The notes: a model not told the origin generated them from the letters alone. 64,000 bases of DNA from Scatomonas sp963930955 (GCA_963930955.1 OZ006967.1:1116001-1180000), one strand, 5' to 3'. Shown: positions 20,692 to 29,737, numbered from the stretch's first letter. Made by a program: numbers and translations.

Positions 20692-20763
20692 GGCGTCGTA
20701 GCCAAGTGGTAAGGCAATGGTCTGCAACACCAGTATCCACCGGTTCAAATCCGGTCGACGCCT
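20692..20763 (+). tRNA. tRNA-Cys (GCA)
   Basis: Acceptor GGCGTCG pairs perfectly with CGACGCC. The anticodon loop is TCTGCAACA (anticodon GCA), and the discriminator base is U, as required for tRNA-Cys. Confidence 0.97.
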
Positions 20764-20770
20764 CTGAGAA

Positions 20771-20816
20771 AAAATAATGAGAAATGTTTCAAAAGGCATT
20801 TCTCATTATTTTTTTC
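20771..20816 (+). terminator. Strong terminator of the rRNA-tRNA operon
   Basis: A 16-bp stem, AAAATAATGAGAAATG (20771-20786) with CATTTCTCATTATTTT (20797-20812), runs into a T tract. It ends the operon that begins at the rRNA promoters and insulates glpK. Confidence 0.92.
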
Positions 20817-20862
20817 ATATACGGAAAAATCGGCGATTACTCTGATTTTAAGGAGGTGCATC

Positions 20863-22359
20863 ATGCAGAAATACATTATGGCCCTGGATTCCGGGACAAC
20901 CAGCAGCCGCTGCATCCTTTTTAATCAAAAAGGGGAGATTTGCAGCATCGCCCAGAAAGAATTGAAGCAGTATTTTCCCAAGCCGGGCTGGGTGGAGCAC
21001 GACGGAAAGGAGATCTGGGCGGCTCAGCTGGCTGTAGCAGTGGAGGCTATGCAGAAAAATAATATTCTGCCGGATCAGGTGGCAGCCATCGGTATTACCA
21101 ATCAAAGAGAGACCACCCTTGTTTGGGATAAGAATACCGGGGAGCCTATCTATAACGCCATTGTCTGGCAGTGCCGAAGAACTGCGGCGTATTGTGATGC
21201 GCTGAAGGAAAAAGGTCTGAAAGAAACTTTCAGGGAAAAAACAGGGCTGGTACTGGACGCCTACTTTTCCGGAACGAAATTAAAGTGGATCCTGGATCAC
21301 GTGGAGGGCGCCAGGGCCAGAGCAGAAAAAGGAGAACTCCTTTTTGGAACGGTGGAAACCTGGCTGATCTGGAAGCTGACCCGGGGAAAGGTCCATGTGA
21401 CCGATTATTCCAATGCTTCCAGAACACTCTTATTCAATATTCATACACTGCAGTGGGATGAGGAGATATTGCGGGAATTGAATATACCGCGCTGTATGCT
21501 GCCGGAGGTCAAGCCTTCCAGCTGTATTTACGGTGAAACCGCGCCAGGATTTCTGGGGGCGTCAATTCCCATTGCCGGCGCGGCCGGGGATCAGCAGTCC
21601 GCCCTGTTCGGACAGGCTTGTTTTGAGCCCGGCGAGGCAAAAAATACATATGGAACGGGTGGATTTTTGCTGATGAATACGGGAGATTCTCCGGTGCTTT
21701 CGGAAAACGGACTGGTTACAACGATTGCCTGGGGCTTGAACGGAAAGGTATCCTATGCCCTGGAGGGATCGATTTTTGTGGCTGGAGCGGCGATCCAGTG
21801 GCTGCGGGACAGTCTCCGTCTTATTGATTCAGCGGAAGATACAGAATATATGGCACAGAAAGTACTGGACACCCACGGCTGCTATGTAGTGCCTGCCTTT
21901 ACCGGACTGGGAGCCCCTCATTGGGATCAATACGCCAGAGGGACTATTACCGGTCTGACCCGGGGAGTGAATAAATACCATATTATAAGGGCGACCCTGG
22001 ACTCCATTGCATATCAGGTAAACGATGTCTTAAAGGCAATGGAGGCAGACTCCGGGATCCGTCTGGCGGCTCTCAGAGTAGACGGAGGGGCCAGCGCCAA
22101 TAATTTCCTGATGCAGACACAGGCGGATATCTGCAATGCCCCGGTGCTCCGGCCGGTTTGTGTGGAAACCACAGCTATGGGCGCGGCGTATCTGGCCGGT
22201 CTGGCTGTGGGGTATTGGTCCGATCAGAATGAGATCCGGGAAAACTGGAAAATCGACAGGGAGTTTCGTCCTATTATCTGCGAAGAAGAGCGGAAAAACA
22301 GGATTGCAGGATGGAATCGGGCGGTTCAGTGCGCCTATGGCTGGGCACGTCCGCTCTGA
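20863..22359 (+). CDS. glpK: Glycerol kinase
   Basis: This 498-residue FGGY-family kinase phosphorylates glycerol to glycerol 3-phosphate with ATP. The N-terminus has ALDSGTTSSRCILFN, and the motifs GITNQRETTLVWD, GDQQSALFGQ and GTGGFLLMNTG are those of GlpK rather than of xylulokinases. The length is normal. The start follows AAGGAGGTGCATC. No glycerol facilitator or dehydrogenase gene lies next to it, so it stands alone here, after the rRNA terminator. Confidence 0.96.
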   Translation: MQKYIMALDSGTTSSRCILFNQKGEICSIAQKELKQYFPKPGWVEHDGKEIWAAQLAVAVEAMQKNNILPDQVAAIGITNQRETTLVWDKNTGEPIYNAIVWQCRRTAAYCDALKEKGLKETFREKTGLVLDAYFSGTKLKWILDHVEGARARAEKGELLFGTVETWLIWKLTRGKVHVTDYSNASRTLLFNIHTLQWDEEILRELNIPRCMLPEVKPSSCIYGETAPGFLGASIPIAGAAGDQQSALFGQACFEPGEAKNTYGTGGFLLMNTGDSPVLSENGLVTTIAWGLNGKVSYALEGSIFVAGAAIQWLRDSLRLIDSAEDTEYMAQKVLDTHGCYVVPAFTGLGAPHWDQYARGTITGLTRGVNKYHIIRATLDSIAYQVNDVLKAMEADSGIRLAALRVDGGASANNFLMQTQADICNAPVLRPVCVETTAMGAAYLAGLAVGYWSDQNEIRENWKIDREFRPIICEEERKNRIAGWNRAVQCAYGWARPL

Positions 22360-22363
22360 GCAC

Positions 22364-22750
22364 TTAAAGCTTTTGCATGGCCAGATGTTCTTTGCGGAGT
22401 TCTTCGTAAAGCTGAAGGGAATTCCAGGTCTGATTTTCCCGGGTAAGCACTGCTTTCAGCGGGATGCGGATCTGCTGCCTGCGCATGGACTGAAGGAGTA
22501 CATCCAGGCGGGAATCGGTGAAACCCTTTAAAAACAGCATGGGTTCTGTAAAGCCTTCTCCCTGAAAGGAGATAAGGGGATCGGAAACAATCCCTTTTAC
22601 TCCGGCCAGTGCGCCCAGGGGCTGTTTATATTGAGAGGGCTCGATCATGCGGATGCGTACTTTCATGGGGAGCAGAATCTGCTTTAGTTTTTTCCATTCT
22701 TCCGTATCCTTCAGATTATAGACAAGCACGGTTTCCTGTGAAGACATCAT
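22364..22750 (-). CDS. DUF3783 family protein
   Basis: This 128-residue protein carries ETVLVYNLKDTEEWKKLKQIL at the start and PMLFLKGFTDSRLDVLLQSMR in the second half, the pattern of DUF3783. It is soluble, with a likely ferredoxin-like alpha/beta fold and no known function. It converges on glpK (4 bp between stops) and lies after degV on the same strand, separated from it by a terminator. Confidence 0.82.
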   Translation of the reverse strand: MMSSQETVLVYNLKDTEEWKKLKQILLPMKVRIRMIEPSQYKQPLGALAGVKGIVSDPLISFQGEGFTEPMLFLKGFTDSRLDVLLQSMRRQQIRIPLKAVLTRENQTWNSLQLYEELRKEHLAMQKL

Positions 22751-22770
22751 TTTTATTTTCCTTTCTTTGT

Positions 22771-22804
22771 AAAAAAGCTGCGGAATGAAGCCCGCAGCTT
22801 TTTG
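22771..22804 (-). terminator. Terminator after degV
   Basis: AAGCTGCGG (22775-22783) pairs with CCGCAGCTT (22792-22800). The minus-strand copy is followed by six T residues and the plus-strand copy by five, so it could work in both directions. Confidence 0.85.
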
Positions 22805-22849
22805 TTATGGTTGCGGTAAACGGCAGAAGAAAGAGGATTCCTCTGCAGA

Positions 22850-23719
22850 TTACCAGATTTCTTTGTGAATTTTGGAACAGGTAAATGCCAGAGCTCCCGG
22901 CCCGATATGGCAGGATACGCTGAGGGACAAGGGGAATATGTGGATTTCCTTAACATTTGGGAAGGTCTCCAGGGTTTCCTTTCGAAATTCCTCAGCGGCC
23001 TCCAGATTATGGGAATGAATAACATCCAGGTAGATATCTTCCCCGAAACGGTTTGCAATATCGTCCCGAATGGCCTGGGTCATGATTTTTTTTGCCTGGG
23101 CCATAGTACGGGCTTTTGCAAAGGCATCCAGCTTTTCTCCCTGGATCTGCAGAACCGGTTTTAAACGCAGCATAGTGCCGATGGCTGCTGCGGCCGGAGT
23201 GATTCTTCCACCCTGTTTTAAATATTTAAGCGTAGCCACAGTGATATATATGCTGGAATCGAAACGGGTATTTTCCAGCCAGTCACCGATCTCAGCAGCG
23301 GAAAGACCGTTTTTAGCCTGCTGCAGGGCTTCTATTGCAGAATAACGCAGAGTGCCGGAAATCCGCTGATTATTGACCACCCGAACCCGGCCGTCATAGT
23401 CATCCGCCAGCATGGCGGCTGTCTGGCAGGAACTGGAGAGACCGCTGGACATAGGGATGTGCACGATCTCATCGTAATCCTTCAGAAGCTGGTTCCAGAG
23501 GCCGGTAACGGATTCCATGGAAGGCTGAGAGGTAGAAATTTTTGTGCCGGGATTTTCTTCCAGATGCTGAAAAAATTCCTCCTGGGTCATATCCACTTCT
23601 TCCAGGTATTCTTTACCGTCCATGAAGAAGGGCATGGGAAGCATATAAATTCCCAGTTCTTTCGCCTGAGCCATACTCATACTGCAATTACTGTCAGTTA
23701 CTATAGCGATCGATTTCAT
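22850..23719 (-). CDS. DegV family fatty-acid-binding protein
   Basis: This 289-residue DegV/FakB-type protein has the N-terminal IAIVTDSNCSM, the GTKISTSQPS motif and the SSGLSSSCQTA loop that holds the lipid head group. The late segment LKPVLQIQGEK is also typical. FakB proteins carry a fatty acid to the kinase FakA for phosphorylation. No fakA lies nearby. The gene is monocistronic, with a promoter at 23794-23822 and a terminator. Confidence 0.93.
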   Translation of the reverse strand: MKSIAIVTDSNCSMSMAQAKELGIYMLPMPFFMDGKEYLEEVDMTQEEFFQHLEENPGTKISTSQPSMESVTGLWNQLLKDYDEIVHIPMSSGLSSSCQTAAMLADDYDGRVRVVNNQRISGTLRYSAIEALQQAKNGLSAAEIGDWLENTRFDSSIYITVATLKYLKQGGRITPAAAAIGTMLRLKPVLQIQGEKLDAFAKARTMAQAKKIMTQAIRDDIANRFGEDIYLDVIHSHNLEAAEEFRKETLETFPNVKEIHIFPLSLSVSCHIGPGALAFTCSKIHKEIW

Positions 23720-23793
23720 TTGCGCTTTCCTCCAATGTTGATTCTTTGACCTACAGTCTGCCGATCAATTAAAAAATGCCATATGATAGATTG

Positions 23794-23822
23794 ATTATAC
23801 AATAAGTAAGGTGCAAACACAA
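23794..23822 (-). promoter_or_regulatory. Promoter of degV
   Basis: On the minus strand TTGTGT, a 17-bp spacer and TATAAT lie about 75 bp before the degV start codon. Confidence 0.65.
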
Positions 23823-23947
23823 CCGCTTTAAGGGAATCAGAAAAGCCGCCTGTTCCGGGGCCGGAGCTCCAGGAAAATCCTGCGGAGACAGGATGAAAAA
23901 TCCTCGTTTTTCTTCTTATGAAGGAGGAAATATGATATAGTTAGCTT

Positions 23948-24001
23948 AGCGCCGGTGTACAAGGGGCAGCGGCGGTATGTGTCCCCTTGCATACGGACGC
24001 T
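23948..24001. repeat. Short hairpin relative of the MITE-like repeat
   Basis: Left arm 23948-23968 and right arm 23980-24001 form an imperfect inverted repeat. Each contains the GTGTACAAGGGG or GTATGCAAGGGG core of the terminal repeat seen at 35246-35524. Only the two ends are present, joined by an 11-bp loop. It lies directly before the AraC-type regulator start, probably within its leader. Confidence 0.65.
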
Positions 24002-24023
24002 GTCAAAGGAAGAGAGGAAAATT

Positions 24024-24857
24024 ATGGCCTATACGCATGAAATGATCATTCCCAGTGATCGTCTGCCCTTTAAGATTTTTCAGTTTGAGGGGAAGGACGG
24101 AAACTATATCCGGGACAAACATTGGCACCGGTCTGTGGAGATTTTTGCGGTGCTGGAAGGAATGCTGGATTTTTATCTGAATGACAGCCGATACCGTATG
24201 ACGGCAGGAAAATTTATCATTGTCAACAGCAATGAGGTTCACTCTATCTGGTCGCCGAAGCCTAATTTTACTGTGGTGATCCAGATTCCTCAGAAACTGT
24301 TTGAGAACTATTATACAGATGAGAATTTTATCTGGTTCACCCATGATGAAAGGGTAGATGATCCGGAACTTACCTCCCTGATCAGTGAAATGTATTCTAT
24401 CTATGAAAAAAAGGAAGCAGGCTATGAGCTCCTGGCCCAGAGCTTGTTTTACAGGCTGCAATATGAACTGGTGACAAAATACCGGACCTCCGGCGGACAG
24501 AGCCAGCTGGTAGAGCGGAGCAAAAAACTGGACCGTCTGTCCATGATTACCGCATATATCCGGGATAATTACAGAGAAGAAATTTCCCTGGAATCTCTTT
24601 CGGCTGTGTTCGGATACTCTCCGGTTTACCTGTCCAGGATGTTTCGGAAGTACGCAAAAATTAATTACCGGGAGTATTTTCAGAATGTGCGTCTGGAATA
24701 CGCCAGAAAAGAATTGCTGGAGACAGAGAAAACCATCAGCCAGATCGCCGTGGACAACGGTTTTCCCAACAGTAAAGCATTGGCCAACAATTTTCGGAAA
24801 AAGTATGGGATTCTGCCCAGTGAGTTTCTGAAACAGCAGAAAAGGTTAAAAAAGTGA
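24024..24857 (+). CDS. AraC-family transcriptional regulator
   Basis: This 277-residue regulator has an N-terminal cupin sensor domain (HWHRSVEIFAVLEGMLDFYLN, GKFIIVNSNEVHSI) and a C-terminal double helix-turn-helix. The first helix-turn-helix includes ISLESLSAVFGYSPVYLSRMFRKY, and the second IAVDNGFPNSKALANNFRKKYGILPSEF. The start at 24024 follows AGAGAGGAAAATT. It sits just upstream of the DUF4867-isomerase-kinase operon on the same strand and is the natural candidate for its control. Confidence 0.92.
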   Translation: MAYTHEMIIPSDRLPFKIFQFEGKDGNYIRDKHWHRSVEIFAVLEGMLDFYLNDSRYRMTAGKFIIVNSNEVHSIWSPKPNFTVVIQIPQKLFENYYTDENFIWFTHDERVDDPELTSLISEMYSIYEKKEAGYELLAQSLFYRLQYELVTKYRTSGGQSQLVERSKKLDRLSMITAYIRDNYREEISLESLSAVFGYSPVYLSRMFRKYAKINYREYFQNVRLEYARKELLETEKTISQIAVDNGFPNSKALANNFRKKYGILPSEFLKQQKRLKK

Positions 24858-24879
24858 CATTTACAGGTTGAATATCTGG

Positions 24880-24908
24880 TGGAAGCCTCCAAAAGATAGG
24901 GATATAAT
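24880..24908 (+). promoter_or_regulatory. Candidate promoter of the sugar operon
   Basis: A good -10 (TATAAT, 24903-24908) has a poor -35 (TGGAAG) at 17 bp. A weak -35 suits activator-dependent transcription, as expected with an AraC-type regulator next door. Confidence 0.45.
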
Positions 24909-24951
24909 CTAAGAAAATAAAGTAAACATACACAAGAGAGGAGGATACACC

Positions 24952-25566
24952 ATGGTATTACATAAAGTTACGGATCCGGAGTTCGCTTCATATGGAAAAG
25001 TACTTCCGGGATATGACCTGAAGGAACTGCTTCGGGAAATGAGCCATACGCCCCTTCCGGAAGACACGATTTACGTACCCTCTGAGGAGTCTCTGGAAAA
25101 TCTGGCGGTTGCCAGGGATTTTCAGAATCTGGCTTTCGGCGGACTGCCGATCCAGATCGGATACTGCAACGGCAGCAATCACAAGCTGAATGCAGTAGAG
25201 TACCACAGATCTTCGGAGGTAAATGTGGCGGTGAACGACCTGATCCTTCTGCTGGGACATCAGCAGGACATTGCGGCGGATTATACCTATGATACATCGA
25301 AGATCGAAGCGTTTCTGGTACCTGCCGGAACAGCTGTGGAGGTATATGCCACTACTCTGCACTATGCGCCCTGCAACGCGGAAGAAGGAGGGTTCCGCTG
25401 TGTGGTGGTTCTGCCCAGGGGAACCAATACAGAGCTGGATTTTGAACAGGGAACCCAGGCGGAGGACAAGCTGATCACAGCCAGAAACAAATGGCTGATC
25501 GCCCATCCGGAAGCAAAGATCCAAGGGGCCTTTGAAGGGCTGAAAGGTGAGAACATTTCAATCTGA
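24952..25566 (+). CDS. DUF4867 family protein in a sugar operon
   Basis: This 204-residue soluble protein matches DUF4867. The segment AFLVPAGTAVEVYATTLHYAPC looks like a cupin-type beta barrel with possible metal ligands (a His, plus Glu residues in KIEAFLVP). It is the first gene of a three-gene operon with a fucose-isomerase-like enzyme and a xylulokinase. A role as sugar isomerase, epimerase or mutarotase is plausible but unproven. The start follows GAGGAGG. Confidence 0.8.
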   Translation: MVLHKVTDPEFASYGKVLPGYDLKELLREMSHTPLPEDTIYVPSEESLENLAVARDFQNLAFGGLPIQIGYCNGSNHKLNAVEYHRSSEVNVAVNDLILLLGHQQDIAADYTYDTSKIEAFLVPAGTAVEVYATTLHYAPCNAEEGGFRCVVVLPRGTNTELDFEQGTQAEDKLITARNKWLIAHPEAKIQGAFEGLKGENISI

Positions 25567-25588
25567 TATTATAAAGGAGGATTAAAAA

Positions 25589-27076
25589 ATGATGAACAAC
25601 ATCCCGCAGGTAAAAGTTGGTATCGTGGCTGTAAGCCGCGACTGTTTCCCGGAATCTCTTTCCGTGAACCGCAGAAAAGCACTGGTGGATGCCTACGCAA
25701 AGAAGTATGAGGCAGCCGACATCTATGAATGTCCGGTTTGCATTGTAGAGAGTGAGATCCATATGGTACAGGCTCTTGAGGACGTCAAGAAAGCCGGCTG
25801 CAATGCTCTGTGTGTATACCTGGGCAACTTTGGCCCGGAAATTTCCGAAACGCTGCTGGCAAAGCATTTTGATGGCCCGGTTATGTTTACTGCTGCGGCA
25901 GAAGAAACCCAGAATGACCTGGTAGGAGGAAGAGGAGATGCGTACTGCGGTATGCTGAACGCCAGCTACAATCTGAAACTGCGCAATGTTAAAGCTTATA
26001 TTCCGGAGTATCCCGTGGGCACTGCGGAAGAGTGCGCGGACATGATCCACGATTTCCTGCCTATCGCCAGAGGACTGATCGGACTTTCTGATCTGAAGAT
26101 CATCAGCTTCGGTCCCCGTCCCCTGAACTTCCTGGCCTGCAATGCGCCCATCAAACAGCTGTACAATCTGGGTGTGGAAATCGAGGAGAACTCAGAACTG
26201 GATCTGTTTGAGGCATATCATAAGCATGACGGAGATCCCCGCATCCCCGCGAAAGTAAAAGAAATGGAAGAGGAACTGGGCGAAGGCAACAAGAAGCCGG
26301 AAATCCTGCCGAAATTAGCACAGTACGAGCTGACTCTTCTCGACTGGGTAGAGGAGCACAGAGGCTACAGAAAATATGTGGCCATTGCCGGAAAGTGCTG
26401 GCCGGCTTTCCAGACACAGTTCGGATTTGTTCCCTGCTATGTCAACAGCCGTCTCACAGGCATGGGTATTCCGGTATCCTGTGAAGTAGATATCTACGGG
26501 GCACTGTCTGAGTTTATCGGCACCTGCGTAAGCCAGGACGTAGTTACCCTGCTGGATATCAACAATACGGTTCCGGCTGACATGTATAAAGAAGCCATTG
26601 AAGGAAAGTTCAACTATACCCACAAAGATACCTTCATGGGATTCCACTGCGGCAACACCAGTTCCAAGAAACTGAGCTTCTGCAACATGAAGTATCAGAT
26701 GATCATGGCCAGAAGTCTGCCGGAGGAGGTAACCCAGGGAACTCTGGAAGGGGATATTGTTCCCGGCGATATTACTTTCTATCGTCTGCAGAGCACTGCC
26801 GATGCAAAGATCCGCGCTTATGTAGCCCATGGAGAAGTGCTTCCGGTAGCTACCAAATCTTTCGGAGCCATCGGCGTTTTCGCGATTCCGGAAATGGGAA
26901 GATTTTACCGCCATGTACTGATCGAAGGCAATTATCCCCATCACGGAGCCGTTACCTTTGGACACCACGGCAAAGCTCTGTACGAGATCTTCAAATACAT
27001 CGGCGTTCCGGTAGAGGAGATCGGATATAACAGACCGGCAGGGGATCGTTATCCCACAGAGAATCCCTTTCACTAA
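25589..27076 (+). CDS. L-fucose/L-arabinose isomerase family protein
   Basis: This 495-residue aldose-ketose isomerase is related to FucI and AraA. Likely manganese ligands lie in CEVDIYGALSEF and TLLDINNT, with a late His in TFGHHGKALYEIF. The protein is shorter than E. coli FucI (about 590). The exact sugar is not clear: coupling to a xylulokinase suggests a pentose whose ketose is D-xylulose or a close relative. The gene follows the DUF4867 gene by 22 bp, with GGAGG upstream and two adjacent ATG codons, either of which may be the start. Confidence 0.88.
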   Translation: MMNNIPQVKVGIVAVSRDCFPESLSVNRRKALVDAYAKKYEAADIYECPVCIVESEIHMVQALEDVKKAGCNALCVYLGNFGPEISETLLAKHFDGPVMFTAAAEETQNDLVGGRGDAYCGMLNASYNLKLRNVKAYIPEYPVGTAEECADMIHDFLPIARGLIGLSDLKIISFGPRPLNFLACNAPIKQLYNLGVEIEENSELDLFEAYHKHDGDPRIPAKVKEMEEELGEGNKKPEILPKLAQYELTLLDWVEEHRGYRKYVAIAGKCWPAFQTQFGFVPCYVNSRLTGMGIPVSCEVDIYGALSEFIGTCVSQDVVTLLDINNTVPADMYKEAIEGKFNYTHKDTFMGFHCGNTSSKKLSFCNMKYQMIMARSLPEEVTQGTLEGDIVPGDITFYRLQSTADAKIRAYVAHGEVLPVATKSFGAIGVFAIPEMGRFYRHVLIEGNYPHHGAVTFGHHGKALYEIFKYIGVPVEEIGYNRPAGDRYPTENPFH

Positions 27077-27091
27077 GTAAGGAGGACGGCT

Positions 27092-28561
27092 ATGCTGTAT
27101 ATTGGAATTGATCTGGGCACCTCCGCGGTAAAGCTGCTGGCCATGGACAGTCAGGGGAAAATCGTAAATATTGTTTCTAAAGAATATCCCCTTTTCTTTC
27201 CCCATCCCGGCTGGTCAGAACAGAATCCCGAGGACTGGTATACCCAGAGCATAGAGGGACTGAAAGAACTGCTGGAAAAATGTGATAAGACCCAGGTGGC
27301 GGGAATCAGCTTTGGAGGGCAGATGCACGGACTGGTAGCCCTGGACGCGGAGGATCAAGTGATCCGCCCGGCGATTCTCTGGAACGACGGCCGGACCGGC
27401 AAGCAAACAGACTATCTGAACCAAGTGATCGGTAAAGACAAGCTGTCTCAGTATACAGCCAACATTGCTTTCGCCGGCTTTACGGCTCCGAAGATTCTCT
27501 GGATGAAGGAAAACGAGCCGGAAAATTTTGCGAAGATTGCCAAGATTATGCTTCCCAAGGATTATCTGGCGTACAGACTCTCCGGTTCCTTCTGCACGGA
27601 CTACTCCGACGCCTCCGGCATGCTTCTGCTGGATGTACAGCACCGCTGCTGGTCCAAAGAAATGATGGAGATTTGTTCCGTCAAAGAAGAGCAGCTGCCG
27701 AAACTGTATGAAAGCTATGAGGTTGTAGGCACACTGAGAAAGGAAATTGCGGAAGAACTGGGCCTTTCCCAAGGCGTGAAGATTATCGCCGGCGCCGGCG
27801 ATAATGCTGCGGCAGCCGTGGGAACCGGCACAGTGGGAGACGGACGCTGCAACATTTCCCTGGGTACCAGCGGAACAGTATTTATCTCCAGCAAGAATTT
27901 CGGCGTGGACAGGTACAATGCCCTTCATTCTTTTGATCATGCGGACGGCGCGTACCATCTTATGGGATGCATGCTTTCTGCTGCTTCCTGCAACAAATGG
28001 TGGATGGACGACATTCTGAAGACCCAGAACTACGGCGCTGAGCAGGAGGGAATTACAAAATTAGGAGAGAATCATGTGTTCTTCCTGCCCTACCTGATGG
28101 GAGAAAGATCTCCCCACAATAATCCCGATGCCAGAGCGGTATTCTTTGGTATGTCCATGGATACCACCAGAGAGGAAATGACCCAGGCTGTGCTGGAAGG
28201 CGTCAGCTTCGGCCTTCGGGATTCTCTGGAGGTGGCCAGAGACCTGGGCCTGAAGATCGAACGCACGAAACTCTGCGGCGGCGGTGCCAAGAGCCCGCTG
28301 TGGAGAAGGATCATTGCCAATGTGATGAATCTGAAAGTGGATATTATCGAGAGCGAGGAAGGGCCTGGCTATGGAGCGGCCATCCTGGCAGCCGTAGGCT
28401 GCGGAGAATATGCCACGGTAGAAGAAGCCGCCGGGAAACTGGTGAAGGTTATCGATACCATTGAGCCGGAACCGGAACTGGTGGTAAAATACGAGGCAAA
28501 ATACCAGAAGTTTAAAAAGATCTACCCCACGGTCAAGGAATTGTACGGCGGGGAAGAATAA
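27092..28561 (+). CDS. xylB: Xylulokinase
   Basis: This 489-residue FGGY kinase has MLYIGIDLGTSAVKLL at the start, the xylulokinase-type GISFGGQMHGLV motif, ILWNDGRT and the GAGDNAAAAVGTG phosphate loop. It phosphorylates D-xylulose or a related ketose, feeding the pentose phosphate pathway. It lies 15 bp after the isomerase, with AAGGAGG before its start, and is closed by a terminator. No transporter gene is in the operon. Confidence 0.92.
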   Translation: MLYIGIDLGTSAVKLLAMDSQGKIVNIVSKEYPLFFPHPGWSEQNPEDWYTQSIEGLKELLEKCDKTQVAGISFGGQMHGLVALDAEDQVIRPAILWNDGRTGKQTDYLNQVIGKDKLSQYTANIAFAGFTAPKILWMKENEPENFAKIAKIMLPKDYLAYRLSGSFCTDYSDASGMLLLDVQHRCWSKEMMEICSVKEEQLPKLYESYEVVGTLRKEIAEELGLSQGVKIIAGAGDNAAAAVGTGTVGDGRCNISLGTSGTVFISSKNFGVDRYNALHSFDHADGAYHLMGCMLSAASCNKWWMDDILKTQNYGAEQEGITKLGENHVFFLPYLMGERSPHNNPDARAVFFGMSMDTTREEMTQAVLEGVSFGLRDSLEVARDLGLKIERTKLCGGGAKSPLWRRIIANVMNLKVDIIESEEGPGYGAAILAAVGCGEYATVEEAAGKLVKVIDTIEPEPELVVKYEAKYQKFKKIYPTVKELYGGEE

Positions 28562-28569
28562 AAAGGATC

Positions 28570-28605
28570 GGGGCGCCCGGCTGCATGGGCGCCCCGGAAC
28601 TTTTC
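28570..28605 (+). terminator. Terminator after xylB
   Basis: GGGGCGCC (28570-28577) pairs with GGCGCCCC (28588-28595), followed after GGAAC by TTTTC. It separates the sugar operon from the tRNA promoter 1 bp further on. Confidence 0.75.
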
Positions 28606-28634
28606 TTGACAAAGAATTGGAAGAAGACTATAAT
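28606..28634 (+). promoter_or_regulatory. Consensus promoter of the initiator tRNA
   Basis: A perfect TTGACA (28606-28611), a 17-bp spacer and a perfect TATAAT (28629-28634) lie 43 bp before the initiator tRNA. Confidence 0.93.
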
Positions 28635-28677
28635 AAATTTATAGATTTCAGCATACATTATATAGACAAAAAGATAT

Positions 28678-28751
28678 CGCGGGGTGGAGCAGTCTGGAAG
28701 CTCGTCGGGCTCATAACCCGAAGGCCGCAGGTTCAAATCCTGCCCCCGCAA
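28678..28751 (+). tRNA. Initiator tRNA-fMet (CAT)
   Basis: The anticodon loop is CTCATAA. Two initiator hallmarks are visible: a C1-A72 mismatch at the top of the acceptor stem, and three G-C pairs (GGG/CCC) closing the anticodon stem. The T-arm is GCAGG-TTCAAAT-CCTGC. Confidence 0.97.
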
Positions 28752-28756
28752 TTTTG

Positions 28757-28788
28757 CAGAGACATACCGCGCCGGTATGTCTCTGTTT
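28757..28788 (+). terminator. Terminator of the initiator tRNA
   Basis: A 13-bp perfect stem, CAGAGACATACCG with CGGTATGTCTCTG (28757-28769, 28773-28785), is followed by a short T-run. Confidence 0.85.
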
Positions 28789-28888
28789 GGCATTCCAAAG
28801 CAGTCGGGAAAACGGCCGGGTATAATTGACTTTCTTACAAGCCTTATGTATACTAAGGAAAAGTTCGGAAGACAAAGGAGCAAAGATC

Positions 28889-29713
28889 GTGGCAAAAAAA
28901 AGAAAGAAAAAAAAGAAAGGCGGCCCCTTAAATGTGATTCTGACCCTGGGAATCCTGCTATGTGTGGGGGTAATCGTTTATTCTGGATATAAGCTGCTTT
29001 CCACCAGGCTTGCTTACCATGAAGGAGAAAGCGAATATAATACTTTGCTGAGATATACTGCGGAAGTGACTCAGACTCCGGAAGAACCGGGGACAGAGGC
29101 AGAGCAGAATCAGGCTGCGGAAGCGGATCCCCAGGAGATGGAGGGCCCGCCGATCCAGGTGGATTTCGCGGCGCTGCAGGCCATTAATCCGGATATCGTC
29201 GGGTGGCTGCATATAGAGGCATTGGACATAAGCTATCCGGTTGTGCAGGGAACAGATAATGACTATTATCTGCACAGAACTTTCGAGGGAAAGGATAATT
29301 TCGCCGGTTCTATCTTTGTGGAATGTCGTAATACCGGCGACTGGACGGACTGCAATACAATTGTGTACGGCCACAATATGAAAAATCAGTCCATGTTCGG
29401 CAAACTGAGCCTGATCCAGAACTGGGAGGAGGGTCAGGGCCCTCTGGAATTCTGGATTCTTACGCCGGAAGAAAACTACCGGTATGAAATTTTTAGTGCT
29501 CAGTATACGGACGCTTACAGTGATGTCTATACACTGTTTACCGGTACAGGAGATCTGTTTCTGGACTATCTGAATAAAATGCAGTCCCAGTCCCAGATTC
29601 CTGTGGAGCCAAGGACCTTTTCGCTGAATGACCGGGTTGTTACTTTGTCTACCTGCGCTTCCAGCGAAGGAGATGAGCGCTATGTGGTGCAGGGAATACG
29701 GACGGCCGAGTAA
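28889..29713 (+). CDS. srtB: Class B sortase
   Basis: This 274-residue sortase has a very basic N-terminus (KKRKKKKK), one membrane anchor at about residues 14-34, an acidic linker, and a catalytic domain from about residue 90. The catalytic residues appear in order: His in YGHNM, Cys in TLSTCAS and Arg in DERYVVQGI. Sortases join secreted proteins to the cell wall. The start is the GTG at 28889 after AAAGGAG. No obvious substrate gene with a sorting signal lies beside it. Confidence 0.93.
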   Translation: MAKKRKKKKKGGPLNVILTLGILLCVGVIVYSGYKLLSTRLAYHEGESEYNTLLRYTAEVTQTPEEPGTEAEQNQAAEADPQEMEGPPIQVDFAALQAINPDIVGWLHIEALDISYPVVQGTDNDYYLHRTFEGKDNFAGSIFVECRNTGDWTDCNTIVYGHNMKNQSMFGKLSLIQNWEEGQGPLEFWILTPEENYRYEIFSAQYTDAYSDVYTLFTGTGDLFLDYLNKMQSQSQIPVEPRTFSLNDRVVTLSTCASSEGDERYVVQGIRTAE

Positions 29714-29737
29714 GGGCAAAAGAAGGAGGGAAGTCTA

